The notes below the pieces were generated by a model. The model had not been told where the DNA came from and searched no databases. It worked only from the letters and a program-made list of their open reading frames with translations. A program made the position numbers and the translations under genes. From an uncultured beta proteobacterium (GTDB taxonomy: Bacteria; Pseudomonadota; Gammaproteobacteria; Burkholderiales; Nitrosomonadaceae): a stretch of 52,425 nt of DNA. Below are positions 1 through 8,782 of the stretch, piece after piece (position 1 is the stretch's first letter; each line of letters begins with the position of its first letter). Location of the stretch: the NCBI GenBank assembly GCA_900696615.1, contig CAADGS010000015.1, forward strand, positions 1-52,425, in the 5' to 3' direction.

Positions 1-60
1 ATTGGCTTCGCACCCGCCCGACAAGGCAAAATCGATACAGCGTTTCCAATTTTTGAATGA
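1..60 (+). CDS. C-terminal fragment of an upstream CDS truncated by the window edge (reads ...IGFAPARQGKIDTAFPIFE*)
   Basis: Open frame from base 1 to TGA at 58-60; its stop overlaps the ATG of the next ORF (ATGA at 57-60). Confidence 0.5.
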   Translation: MGFAPARQGKIDTAFPIFE

Positions 61-404
61 GCAGTCCATCCTTCACCTGGCCTGGATATAATGACGATGC
101 ACCGGCTCATCGTATGATTACCGCTTACTTGGCCATCGACATACAAAAAAGTCTGGAAAGCGTAAACGAATTAATGGAAAAAATCGATGATGTCCGCACT
201 GGCAAGCTTTCTGATTGGGAACGTATCGGAAACGCCTATTGCTTGCGGCTATCGCCGCATTACGCTGAAATTGAAGAGGATTTTTCGCCAGAACCTGGAC
301 AATCTGCAAGAATCCCGTTGCCTGTCTTTACAGCCGCGGTTTTATCCTGGCGGCAATATATCACCGCTTCTCACCAGAATTCTGATCATTCGTCAAAACT
401 GTGA
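57..404 (+). CDS. Small conserved hypothetical protein, weakly reminiscent of the YacL/UPF0231 family
   Basis: 115-aa ORF, ATGA coupling with the upstream frame; the 'WERIGNAYCLRLSPHYAEIE' stretch resembles the YacL core. Confidence 0.5.
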   Translation: MSSPSFTWPGYNDDAPAHRMITAYLAIDIQKSLESVNELMEKIDDVRTGKLSDWERIGNAYCLRLSPHYAEIEEDFSPEPGQSARIPLPVFTAAVLSWRQYITASHQNSDHSSKL

Positions 405-410
405 TGTGTA

Positions 411-638
411 TCAATCCGCGCCAACAAATCGGGCTGCATCTATGATTGACCACAAATGAAAAATTCCGGCGATCACTGCAGGGATAATTAAAACCCAGAA
501 AAAATATCCCGTGCCGGTAATGACAAAAAATAATATTGCCGCCAGTATGCGTCCTTGTACCAATTGCCCCAAACCCGGAATAAAAAAACTACAAATTGCT
601 GCGAGTACGTTTCCACCCGATCCTTGTCCTGACATCAT
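411..638 (-). CDS. Small membrane protein with two hydrophobic segments (TM2-like)
   Basis: 75-aa ORF with GLGQLVQGR between hydrophobic helices. Confidence 0.6.
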   Translation of the reverse strand: MMSGQGSGGNVLAAICSFFIPGLGQLVQGRILAAILFFVITGTGYFFWVLIIPAVIAGIFHLWSIIDAARFVGAD

Positions 639-668
639 TTCTCCTTGATATCTTGTAACATCTATTTT

Positions 669-1379
669 TTATTGTCGATTGTCGATTGTCGATTGTCGAT
701 TGTCGATTGTCGATTGTCGATTGTCGATTGTATCTTTATCTCCGACAATCAGCTTATAGTCAATACCCACCTCATCCCCAGCCAGCCTTCTTTCCCGAGT
801 TTCTTCCAAATTTCCTAATTCATTAATTTGAATAGATGTCTCTTGAATTAGCCGATTAAGTTTTTGTGTGGATTCTGGCGACAACCCATTGTTTTTACTC
901 ATTTCCAATCTGAAATATTGCATGTTATTCAGAAAATTGCCAACAATATCTTGCACAGTTTGCATGGTTGCCTTTAACACTTTTAACTTCTCTTGCCTTA
1001 CTTCCGCTTTACGGGCTGCTTGTTCGTACTTTAGGTGCTCTGCATGCAGTTGTTTTATGCTATCACGTTGTTTCAAAGCCAGTATCGCAGTAACCCAGAT
1101 AGCCAATATACTCAAAAAACGGTTCGCATAAACTTGATACAGCGCGATTTCGCTGGATGGCGATAACGCAATTCCAATGAAGACCAATAGTGTGCAAGCC
1201 GATGCAACGGCTATCGTAAATTGCTTTTTTGGCGAACGCAGTGAAACCAGTACAACGACTATGTACAGCACGCCCGTAGCAATACCAAGCGGTGTAACGA
1301 TATCCAGCAGCAAAATGATCAATGCCAGAACACCGCAAATGAAATAAATTGCCGGAACGCTCGAGTTGTTTGCATTCAT
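669..1379 (-). CDS. Membrane-anchored sensor-like protein with a coiled-coil/DHp-like region and no kinase ATPase domain; C-terminal tail made of STIDNRQ repeats
   Basis: N-terminal hydrophobic helices, coiled coil, then 'LKATMQTVQDIVGNFLNNMQYFR...'; the last ~20 aa are encoded by a heptanucleotide repeat. Confidence 0.65.
   Translation of the reverse strand: MNANNSSVPAIYFICGVLALIILLLDIVTPLGIATGVLYIVVVLVSLRSPKKQFTIAVASACTLLVFIGIALSPSSEIALYQVYANRFLSILAIWVTAILALKQRDSIKQLHAEHLKYEQAARKAEVRQEKLKVLKATMQTVQDIVGNFLNNMQYFRLEMSKNNGLSPESTQKLNRLIQETSIQINELGNLEETRERRLAGDEVGIDYKLIVGDKDTIDNRQSTIDNRQSTIDNRQ
671..731. repeat. Heptanucleotide tandem repeat ATTGTCG, ~8.7 perfect copies
   Basis: Counted directly: eight full ATTGTCG units at 671-726 plus ATTGT at 727-731. 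Confidence 0.98.
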
Positions 1380-1475
1380 TGATTTTTAATTAGTTGGTTA
1401 GAACTATGTATATCCACATTAAAAAATCATTTGCTTATTCGATTTTAAATAATAAACTGATTATTATCAAAAACT

Positions 1476-2390
1476 TTATTCTTTTGATTTCAGCATCAAT
1501 TTCTCAGCTTCGGTTAGCAAAAATTCGCGAAAAGCATTTGCAACGCCAGACAGCCGCTTGTTTTTTCTATTCACCACATGCCAGTAGCGGATAATCGGAA
1601 AACCCTGTACATCCAACATCTTCAAACGATTCGTTTCAAGTTCCAATTCCGCAGTATGTTGAGACATGATACCCAACCCCATACCTGCTTGCACAGCCTG
1701 TTTGATGGCCTCTGTGGTATCCGTTTCCATACCTTTATTAATTTTGATGCCATGTTCGGCGAAAAATCGTTCCATGGCACCGCGTGTTCCGGAACCCGAT
1801 TCCCGTACCAGGAAAATTTCTTTTTCCAATCGCTTAACAGGAATTTGACGCGCTTGGCATAGTGGATGATTTGGTGGCGCAACCACAACCAAAGGATTTT
1901 CCATAAACGATTCGCTATCGATATCCAAGCCCTCCGGCGGCTGGCCCATAATTGCCAGATCAATCAAATTATCCGCCAATTGTTTCAGCACGGTTTCACG
2001 ATTCGAAACATTCAAACTGACGGTGACGCCTTGATATCTCTGACAAAACTTCGCTAGTAGGTGTGGCGCAAAATAATTGGCTGTCGTCACGACTGAAATA
2101 TTCAATTTGCCACGTTCCATGCCTTTCAACTCATCTAGCGCCGTTTCCATATCAGATAACTGCTGTGCGATTGCCCGACTGTATTGGTAGAGTTCTCGAC
2201 CTGCCTCGGTCAAATAAATCCGCTTACCTAATTGTTCGAATAGCGGTAAACTAACATTGTCTTCAAGTTGTTTTATCTGCATGGAAACAGCAGGTTGAGT
2301 CAGATACAGCTCTTCGGCAGCACGAGAATAGCTTAAATGCCGAGCAACCGACTCGAATACTTTTAATTGACGTAGTGTGACATGCAGCAT
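1476..2390 (-). CDS. cbbR: LysR-family transcriptional regulator of RuBisCO genes
   Basis: LysR HTH 'LRQLKVFESVARHLSYSRAAEELYLTQPAVSMQIKQLE', divergent from cbbL. Confidence 0.9.
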   Translation of the reverse strand: MLHVTLRQLKVFESVARHLSYSRAAEELYLTQPAVSMQIKQLEDNVSLPLFEQLGKRIYLTEAGRELYQYSRAIAQQLSDMETALDELKGMERGKLNISVVTTANYFAPHLLAKFCQRYQGVTVSLNVSNRETVLKQLADNLIDLAIMGQPPEGLDIDSESFMENPLVVVAPPNHPLCQARQIPVKRLEKEIFLVRESGSGTRGAMERFFAEHGIKINKGMETDTTEAIKQAVQAGMGLGIMSQHTAELELETNRLKMLDVQGFPIIRYWHVVNRKNKRLSGVANAFREFLLTEAEKLMLKSKE

Positions 2391-2412
2391 AATTCAATCG
2401 CGCAAGACTGTT

Positions 2413-2428
2413 ATAAGTAATAACTTAT
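2413..2428. promoter_or_regulatory. Candidate CbbR (LysR-type) operator, ATAAGT-AATA-ACTTAT
   Basis: Perfect 6-bp inverted repeat in the cbbR-cbbL intergenic region. Confidence 0.5.
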
Positions 2429-2612
2429 CATAAATATCAGAATTATTGATTTGTTCTTATAGTTTAATCTCGCTATAGTTACATACCAATGATCTGAGAA
2501 GTAACCAAGTAGTCAAGTAAGTAGTTATTTTGTAATGCAACTTCTACTCATTCCGTCTATTGTATCGTGTACCTTGATTGAGATGAGTAAAATTTAAATT
2601 GGAGAAAATATC

Positions 2613-4034
2613 ATGGCCGTTAAAACATACAACGCCGGCGTGAAAGAATACCGGCAAACCTACTGGACGCCCGAATACACCCCTTTGGATACCGATATTC
2701 TGGCATGTTTCAAAATCGTTCCACAACCTGGCGTTGACCGTGAAGAAGCAGCTGCGGCCGTTGCGGCGGAATCCTCTACCGGTACCTGGACAACCGTTTG
2801 GACTGACTTGCTGACCGACTTGGATTATTACAAAGGCCGCGCTTACCGTATCGAAGACGTACCTGGTGATGACACTTGTTTCTATGCTTTCATAGCATAC
2901 CCGATCGATCTGTTCGAAGAAGGATCCGTTGTCAACGTGTTTACCTCCCTCGTTGGCAACGTATTCGGCTTCAAAGCGATCCGTGCGCTACGCTTGGAAG
3001 ATGTTCGCTTCCCGATCGCTTTTGTAAAAACCTGCGGCGGCCCTCCAAATGGTATTCAAGTAGAACGCGACAAACTGAACAAATACGGTCGTGCATTACT
3101 TGGTTGCACCATCAAACCGAAACTGGGTTTGTCAGCTAAAAATTATGGTCGCGCCGTTTATGAATGCCTGCGCGGTGGCTTGGATTTGACCAAAGACGAC
3201 GAAAACATCAATAGCCAACCATTTATGCGCTGGCGTCAACGTTTCGAATTCGTGATGGAAGCCATTCACAAAGCAGAACGTGAAACCGGCGAACGCAAAG
3301 GGCACTATTTGAACGTAACGGCGCCGACTCCGGAAGAAATGTACAAGCGCGCTGAGTTTGCGAAAGAATTGGGTGCGCCGATTATTATGCATGACTACCT
3401 GACAGGCGGTTTCTGCGCCAACACTGGCTTGGCAAACTGGTGCCGTGACAACGGTATCCTATTACACATCCATCGTGCCATGCATGCGGTAATTGACCGT
3501 AATCCGCATCACGGTATCCATTTCCGTGTATTGGCTAAAGCTTTACGTTTGTCTGGTGGTGATCACCTGCACTCCGGAACCGTAGTCGGTAAATTGGAAG
3601 GTGATCGTGCCGCAACGCTCGGATGGATCGACATTATGCGCGACAGCTTCATCAAAGAAGATCGCAGCCGCGGCATTATGTTCGATCAAGATTGGGGTTC
3701 TATGCCCGGTGTTTTCCCGGTTGCATCCGGCGGTATTCACGTATGGCATATGCCTGCATTGGTTGCGATCTTTGGTGATGATGCCTGTTTGCAATTCGGT
3801 GGTGGTACATTAGGCCATCCATGGGGTAATGCAGCCGGTGCGGCAGCTAATCGCGTGGCACTGGAAGCTTGCGTCGAAGCACGTAATCAAGGTGTCGAAA
3901 TCGAGAAGAAAGGTAAAGAAATTCTAACCGCTGCGGCAAAACATAGCCCAGAACTCAAAATCGCGATGGAAACCTGGAAAGAAATCAAGTTTGAATTCGA
4001 CACCGTCGACAAACTGGATGTCGCGCACAAATAA
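2613..4034 (+). CDS. cbbL: Ribulose-1,5-bisphosphate carboxylase large subunit, form IA (green-like)
   Basis: 473 aa; '[24 protein letters not shown]' and '[26 protein letters not shown]' motifs. Confidence 0.99.
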   Translation: MAVKTYNAGVKEYRQTYWTPEYTPLDTDILACFKIVPQPGVDREEAAAAVAAESSTGTWTTVWTDLLTDLDYYKGRAYRIEDVPGDDTCFYAFIAYPIDLFEEGSVVNVFTSLVGNVFGFKAIRALRLEDVRFPIAFVKTCGGPPNGIQVERDKLNKYGRALLGCTIKPKLGLSAKNYGRAVYECLRGGLDLTKDDENINSQPFMRWRQRFEFVMEAIHKAERETGERKGHYLNVTAPTPEEMYKRAEFAKELGAPIIMHDYLTGGFCANTGLANWCRDNGILLHIHRAMHAVIDRNPHHGIHFRVLAKALRLSGGDHLHSGTVVGKLEGDRAATLGWIDIMRDSFIKEDRSRGIMFDQDWGSMPGVFPVASGGIHVWHMPALVAIFGDDACLQFGGGTLGHPWGNAAGAAANRVALEACVEARNQGVEIEKKGKEILTAAAKHSPELKIAMETWKEIKFEFDTVDKLDVAHK

Positions 4035-4048
4035 ACATTTTATCAAGA

Positions 4049-4071
4049 CCGGCACAAATTGATTGTGCCGG
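4049..4071 (+). promoter_or_regulatory. Perfect stem-loop CCGGCACAA-ATTGA-TTGTGCCGG between cbbL and cbbS, no U-tract
   Basis: 9-bp perfect inverted repeat with 5-nt loop. Confidence 0.7.
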
Positions 4072-4096
4072 ATAACCTAAACTTAGGAGTAACAGA

Positions 4097-4453
4097 ATGT
4101 CAGAAATGTTGGATTATAAAAGCCGCCTCAGCGACCCTGCGAGCCGCAAATTTGAAACCTTTTCTTACTTGCCTTCAATGACTGCCAAACAGATTAAACA
4201 ACAGGTTGAATACATCGTCAAAAAAGGTTGGAATCCAGCAATTGAACACACCGAACCAGAGCACTTGATGGATAACTACTGGTATATGTGGAAATTGCCA
4301 ATGTTCGGCGAAACGGATGTCGATCGCATTTTAGCTGAAGCAGAAGCTTGTCATAAGGCCAATCCTAATAACCATGTACGTTTGATCGGTTATGACAATT
4401 TTTCGCAAAGCCAGGGTACATCAATGGTGATTTACCGCGGCAAAACGGTTTAA
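4097..4453 (+). CDS. cbbS: Ribulose-1,5-bisphosphate carboxylase small subunit
   Basis: 118 aa; '[35 protein letters not shown]' RbcS signature; directly downstream of cbbL. Confidence 0.98.
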   Translation: MSEMLDYKSRLSDPASRKFETFSYLPSMTAKQIKQQVEYIVKKGWNPAIEHTEPEHLMDNYWYMWKLPMFGETDVDRILAEAEACHKANPNNHVRLIGYDNFSQSQGTSMVIYRGKTV

Positions 4454-4623
4454 GCAGCAAACGGGGTTCAAATCTGTGAAGTTGTGAAAAAACCTAATGA
4501 GCATTCCGACCGTAAGGCGGATAAGTCGCCGAAATTCTGAGCCTATTCAAGAAGACAAGGATCGGGTACGCCAAGCAAGCATTACGGATTGAGTAAGCAA
4601 CGGATTGTTTTACAACTTCTGAG

Positions 4624-4659
4624 ACCCCCTTTCCCCTTAACAGGGCGGGGGTTTTTTTT
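4624..4659 (+). terminator. Rho-independent terminator after cbbS
   Basis: ACCCCC...GGGGGT stem followed by TTTTTTTT. Confidence 0.8.
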
Positions 4660-4714
4660 GACCAGAATTCGGATTACAACCATTCGATAAAGACTGTTCT
4701 TACAGGAGTCTGTC

Positions 4715-5521
4715 ATGAGCAAAATCATTGACCAATATCGTATCAAGAAAGAACCTTATTACCATCCCGTCGGGGACGAAGTGAAACTTTATGAAGCCGC
4801 CTATTCAGTACGCATGCCAATGATGTTGAAAGGTCCGACCGGCTGCGGTAAAACCCGCTTTGTCGAATACATGGCATGGAAATTAAAAAAACCTCTGATC
4901 ACTGTCGCATGTAACGAAGACATGACGGCATCGGATCTGGTTGGCCGTTTCTTGCTGGATGCTAACGGCACACGCTGGCAAGATGGCCCATTAGCCGTCG
5001 CTGCGCGTTATGGCGCGATTTGTTATCTCGACGAAGTGGTCGAAGCGCGTCAGGACACCACCGTAGTCATCCATCCATTAACAGATAATCGCCGCGTATT
5101 ACCTCTGGAAAAGAAAGGCGAATTAGTCCAGGCGCACGAAGATTTTCAGATCGTTATTTCGTATAACCCCGGCTACCAAAGCTTAATGAAAGATCTGAAG
5201 CAATCGACCAAACAACGTTTTGGTGCGTTGGACTTCAATTACCCGAGTCATGAAATCGAAAGCGAAATCGTTGCACATGAATCCGGCGTTTCAACGGATA
5301 TTGCCGAAAAACTGGTATCGATCGCCGAACGCGCCCGCAATTTGAAAGGTCACGGCTTGGATGAAGGTATTTCTACACGGATGCTGATTTACGCCGGTAG
5401 TCTCATCGCCAAGAAAGTCGATGCGCATGCCGCCTGCCGCGTGGCCTTGGTACGGCCTATCACCGACGATCCGGATATGCGCGACGCACTGGATGCAGCA
5501 GTCAGCACTTTCTTTAACTAA
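4715..5521 (+). CDS. cbbQ: RuBisCO activation AAA+ ATPase (NorQ/MoxR type)
   Basis: Walker A '[10 protein letters not shown]', Walker B '[10 protein letters not shown]'; downstream of cbbLS. Confidence 0.95.
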   Translation: MSKIIDQYRIKKEPYYHPVGDEVKLYEAAYSVRMPMMLKGPTGCGKTRFVEYMAWKLKKPLITVACNEDMTASDLVGRFLLDANGTRWQDGPLAVAARYGAICYLDEVVEARQDTTVVIHPLTDNRRVLPLEKKGELVQAHEDFQIVISYNPGYQSLMKDLKQSTKQRFGALDFNYPSHEIESEIVAHESGVSTDIAEKLVSIAERARNLKGHGLDEGISTRMLIYAGSLIAKKVDAHAACRVALVRPITDDPDMRDALDAAVSTFFN

Positions 5522-5575
5522 CCCGGTACGTCATTGTCGGTTTTGATTGTTCTAACTCACTAAACAGGTACTGCC

Positions 5576-7903
5576 ATGAGTGTCAATTTAGACGATTACA
5601 AAGAATTACTTGAAGATCTGCAACCGGAATCGATTGAATTGCTTCATCATGCTTGGCCGGAAGCGGTTAAAGTATTCTCGCCTCGCGGCTTGGATAATTA
5701 TTTAAAGGGTGCTTCAGCCATTCACGGTTTGGGGCGCGGACGCAGTGTTGTCGATTGCTGGATCGATGAAATTCCGCTCGTCGCCAAGGAAATTGGCGAA
5801 GATGTTATTGGTGATTTGGCAACCTCCGTACTTTCACTGGCTTCGAGAACTTCTGGGGCGGTCATAGAGCTAGTTTTGGCAACATCACCAACCGCTGCAA
5901 AACGTCTAGGTGACGCACATCTGTTCCAGAATTACCTGCAATTCCTGAATAACCTCATTGCGCAAGCGCCGCGGGGCATTCGTCCCATGCTTAGTAAACT
6001 GGATATCTTGTTTGGACAGCTTACACTAGGCGGCTTGCGCCGCTGGGCAATGTGGGGGGCACACGCTCACCGAACTGATTACGAAGAGCAAATCAAGTAT
6101 TTCGGATTGGAATCCAAAGAATCACTCGCGGTTTTACAAAAAGAGCGTAAAGGTACGTTGTTTGTCGATATACAGCGCCGCATTAATATGTATTTGCGCG
6201 CGCTGTGGGGACGGGATTTTTTTATGAAGCCCACATCCGGGGATTTTGAAACACGCGAAGGCTATAAACCGTTTATTGAAAACTATTTTATCCATCTACC
6301 GGACGCTTATGACAGTCATGGCGATATTTCCGCCACGGAAGTGTATCGTGCCGCTGCTGCGCATGCTGCTGCACATTTGGTGGAAACCAAAGAAAGAATT
6401 TCCGCAGAAGCATTAAACCCAATGCAGATGGCGGTAATTGCTGTTATTGAAGATGCGCGCATCGAAGAATTGTCGATACGCCGCTTTCCCGGCTTGCGCA
6501 AAACCTGGTCTGCGTTGCATGACGCCACATCGGATATGAACGCCTCCATGGGTGACTATCTCAACCGTTTGGCACGCGCGTTGCTCGATTCAGATTATAA
6601 GGATAATGATCCGTGGATTGCCAAAGGACGCAAGCTGTTTAAATCTGCACAAAATAATCTGTATTGCCATAAAATCTCATGGGATATCGGCGTGCAACTC
6701 GCACACGATTTTATGGATAAAAAGATTCCATACAATCCGCGTACCGACATACAGAACGCGCCTTATCGCGATGACAATCGTTATTTCTGGGAATTCGAGG
6801 AATTTGATTTCGACAAATCGATTTCCGCAGGCTACGATGCTCCGAAGCAAGTACGCAAATACGTCAACGTAATGGAGTTCGCCAACGAAATCGATGTCGA
6901 AACTGCCGGAGACGATGCACAAGAAATCTGGGTTATGGGAAGCGAATTCTTCCCATACGAAGATATGGGTGTCTCATACAATCAGATGGATGGTAAAGAA
7001 CCTGTTTCAGCACCCTACCACTATTCCGAATGGGATTACCAGATTCAATTAGAGCGCCCCGATTGGGCCACGGTCCAGGAAAAACGCGCCAAGCTCGGCG
7101 ATATGCAATGCATTGACGATATTGCCAATCAATATAAACGTGAAATTGCGCGAATGAAATTTTTGCTCGATGCGATGCAACCACAAGGCACACGCCGCAT
7201 CCGTAAACTGGAAGATGGCGATGAAATCGACATCAACGCCGCTATTCGTTCAATGATCGATATCCGTATGGGTATGCAGCCTGATCCGCGCATCATGATG
7301 CGTTCGGTACGCAAAGTGCGAGACATTTCGGTGCTGGTATTGTTAGATTTATCGGAATCGACCAACGATAAAGTCGCCGGACATGACTATTCCGTGTTGG
7401 ATCTGACGCGCCAAGCAACGGTATTGCTGGCCAACGCTATCAACAAAATTGGCGATCCATTTGCGATTCATGGCTTCTGTTCCGACGGCCGTCATGATGT
7501 TGAATATTACCGTTTTAAGGATTTCGATCAACCGTATGACGAGATCCCAAAAGCCAAGCTGGCCGGTATGAGCGGACAACTATCAACTCGCATGGGTGCC
7601 GCAATGCGCCACGCTTCGCATTACCTGAAATTACAAAAATCGGCGAAGAAACTATTACTGGTGATCACTGACGGCGAACCAGCCGATGTTGATGTACGCG
7701 ATCCGCAATACCTTCGTCACGACACCAAAAAAGCAGTAGAGGAAGCCGGGCGCTCTGGCATCATTACTTACTGCATGAGCCTTGATCCGCGCGCGGATCA
7801 ATACGTATCAAGGATTTTCGGTGAACGCAATTATTTGGTGGTGGATCACGTGGAACGATTGCCGGAGAAATTGCCGGTGTTGTATGCGGGGTTAACAAGG
7901 TAA
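5576..7903 (+). CDS. cbbO: RuBisCO activation protein with von Willebrand A domain (NorD-like)
   Basis: 775 aa; C-terminal MIDAS 'VLVLLDLSESTND' and 'LLLVITDGEPADVD'; follows cbbQ. Confidence 0.95.
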   Translation: MSVNLDDYKELLEDLQPESIELLHHAWPEAVKVFSPRGLDNYLKGASAIHGLGRGRSVVDCWIDEIPLVAKEIGEDVIGDLATSVLSLASRTSGAVIELVLATSPTAAKRLGDAHLFQNYLQFLNNLIAQAPRGIRPMLSKLDILFGQLTLGGLRRWAMWGAHAHRTDYEEQIKYFGLESKESLAVLQKERKGTLFVDIQRRINMYLRALWGRDFFMKPTSGDFETREGYKPFIENYFIHLPDAYDSHGDISATEVYRAAAAHAAAHLVETKERISAEALNPMQMAVIAVIEDARIEELSIRRFPGLRKTWSALHDATSDMNASMGDYLNRLARALLDSDYKDNDPWIAKGRKLFKSAQNNLYCHKISWDIGVQLAHDFMDKKIPYNPRTDIQNAPYRDDNRYFWEFEEFDFDKSISAGYDAPKQVRKYVNVMEFANEIDVETAGDDAQEIWVMGSEFFPYEDMGVSYNQMDGKEPVSAPYHYSEWDYQIQLERPDWATVQEKRAKLGDMQCIDDIANQYKREIARMKFLLDAMQPQGTRRIRKLEDGDEIDINAAIRSMIDIRMGMQPDPRIMMRSVRKVRDISVLVLLDLSESTNDKVAGHDYSVLDLTRQATVLLANAINKIGDPFAIHGFCSDGRHDVEYYRFKDFDQPYDEIPKAKLAGMSGQLSTRMGAAMRHASHYLKLQKSAKKLLLVITDGEPADVDVRDPQYLRHDTKKAVEEAGRSGIITYCMSLDPRADQYVSRIFGERNYLVVDHVERLPEKLPVLYAGLTR

Positions 7904-7922
7904 TAACTTAAATTATTATATT

Positions 7923-8162
7923 ATGAGTTGTGCAGATGTGGGATTGCTTCTGAATTTTATGGGTGCCGTCCTACTCTGCTTAACATCGCAATTTGGTATT
8001 GGAGTTGGCTGGGGAGGGAAACAAGTTTGGAAAGAGAAATACTATAGATGGCTTAATTTAGTTGGATGGATTTTACTAATCTTTGGCTTCTTAATTCAGT
8101 TTAAGCCCTTTATGAACTTTTTGCATTTAACTATTTGCCTAACCTCATCTGCGTATTCCTAG
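7923..8162 (+). CDS. Small hypothetical membrane protein
   Basis: 79-aa ORF with two or three hydrophobic segments; 20 nt after cbbO. Confidence 0.5.
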   Translation: MSCADVGLLLNFMGAVLLCLTSQFGIGVGWGGKQVWKEKYYRWLNLVGWILLIFGFLIQFKPFMNFLHLTICLTSSAYS

Positions 8163-8300
8163 AACGGTGGATTAAAGTGAAGAGAGAAACTCCAACATTT
8201 CTTCAAAACTGACTACAACAAAAACTTCACCTTGATTGATTCATAAGAAAACCTAATCGCACTAGGCACTGCGCCGCCTCGCGAAAAAAACAGTTTACTT

Positions 8301-8774
8301 CTATTGCTTACTACCCATCGTAGAAACAAAATTCAAAACTTCTTGTACATGGCCTGGAACTTTCACACCACGCCATTCTTTACGGAGAATTCCTTGTTCA
8401 TCGATTACGAAGGTACTGCGTTCGATACCACGGGCTTGCTTGCCGTACATATTTTTCATCTTCATGACATCGAATAAATTGCAAACTTTCTCGTCTGTGT
8501 CACTAAGCAAATCAAACGGAAATTGCATTTTTTCTTTAAATTTCTCATGAGAGTTGATTGAGTCACGCGAAACGCCAACGATAATGCAATTTTTTTCCGA
8601 AAATGCTGACCAATGATCGCGAAAATCCTGGCCTTCCGTCGTACAGCCGGGTGTATCATCTTTGGGATAAAAGTAAATAACAAGTGTTTTTCCCAAATTG
8701 TCCGCTAAAGAAAAATTGCCTCCACCTGTGGCCGGTAATACAAAGTTTTCTACAGTCTGATCAAGTTTTACCAT
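8301..8774 (-). CDS. bcp: Thioredoxin-dependent peroxiredoxin, BCP type
   Basis: 'FYPKDDTPGCTTEGQDFRD' peroxidatic motif. Confidence 0.95.
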   Translation of the reverse strand: MVKLDQTVENFVLPATGGGNFSLADNLGKTLVIYFYPKDDTPGCTTEGQDFRDHWSAFSEKNCIIVGVSRDSINSHEKFKEKMQFPFDLLSDTDEKVCNLFDVMKMKNMYGKQARGIERSTFVIDEQGILRKEWRGVKVPGHVQEVLNFVSTMGSKQ

Positions 8775-8782
8775 GATTTTGA

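Noticed and set aside
671-731. Tandem repeat considered as a CRISPR or minisatellite array
   Set aside because: 7-bp unit without spacers, inside a coding frame; it is a microsatellite-type repeat.
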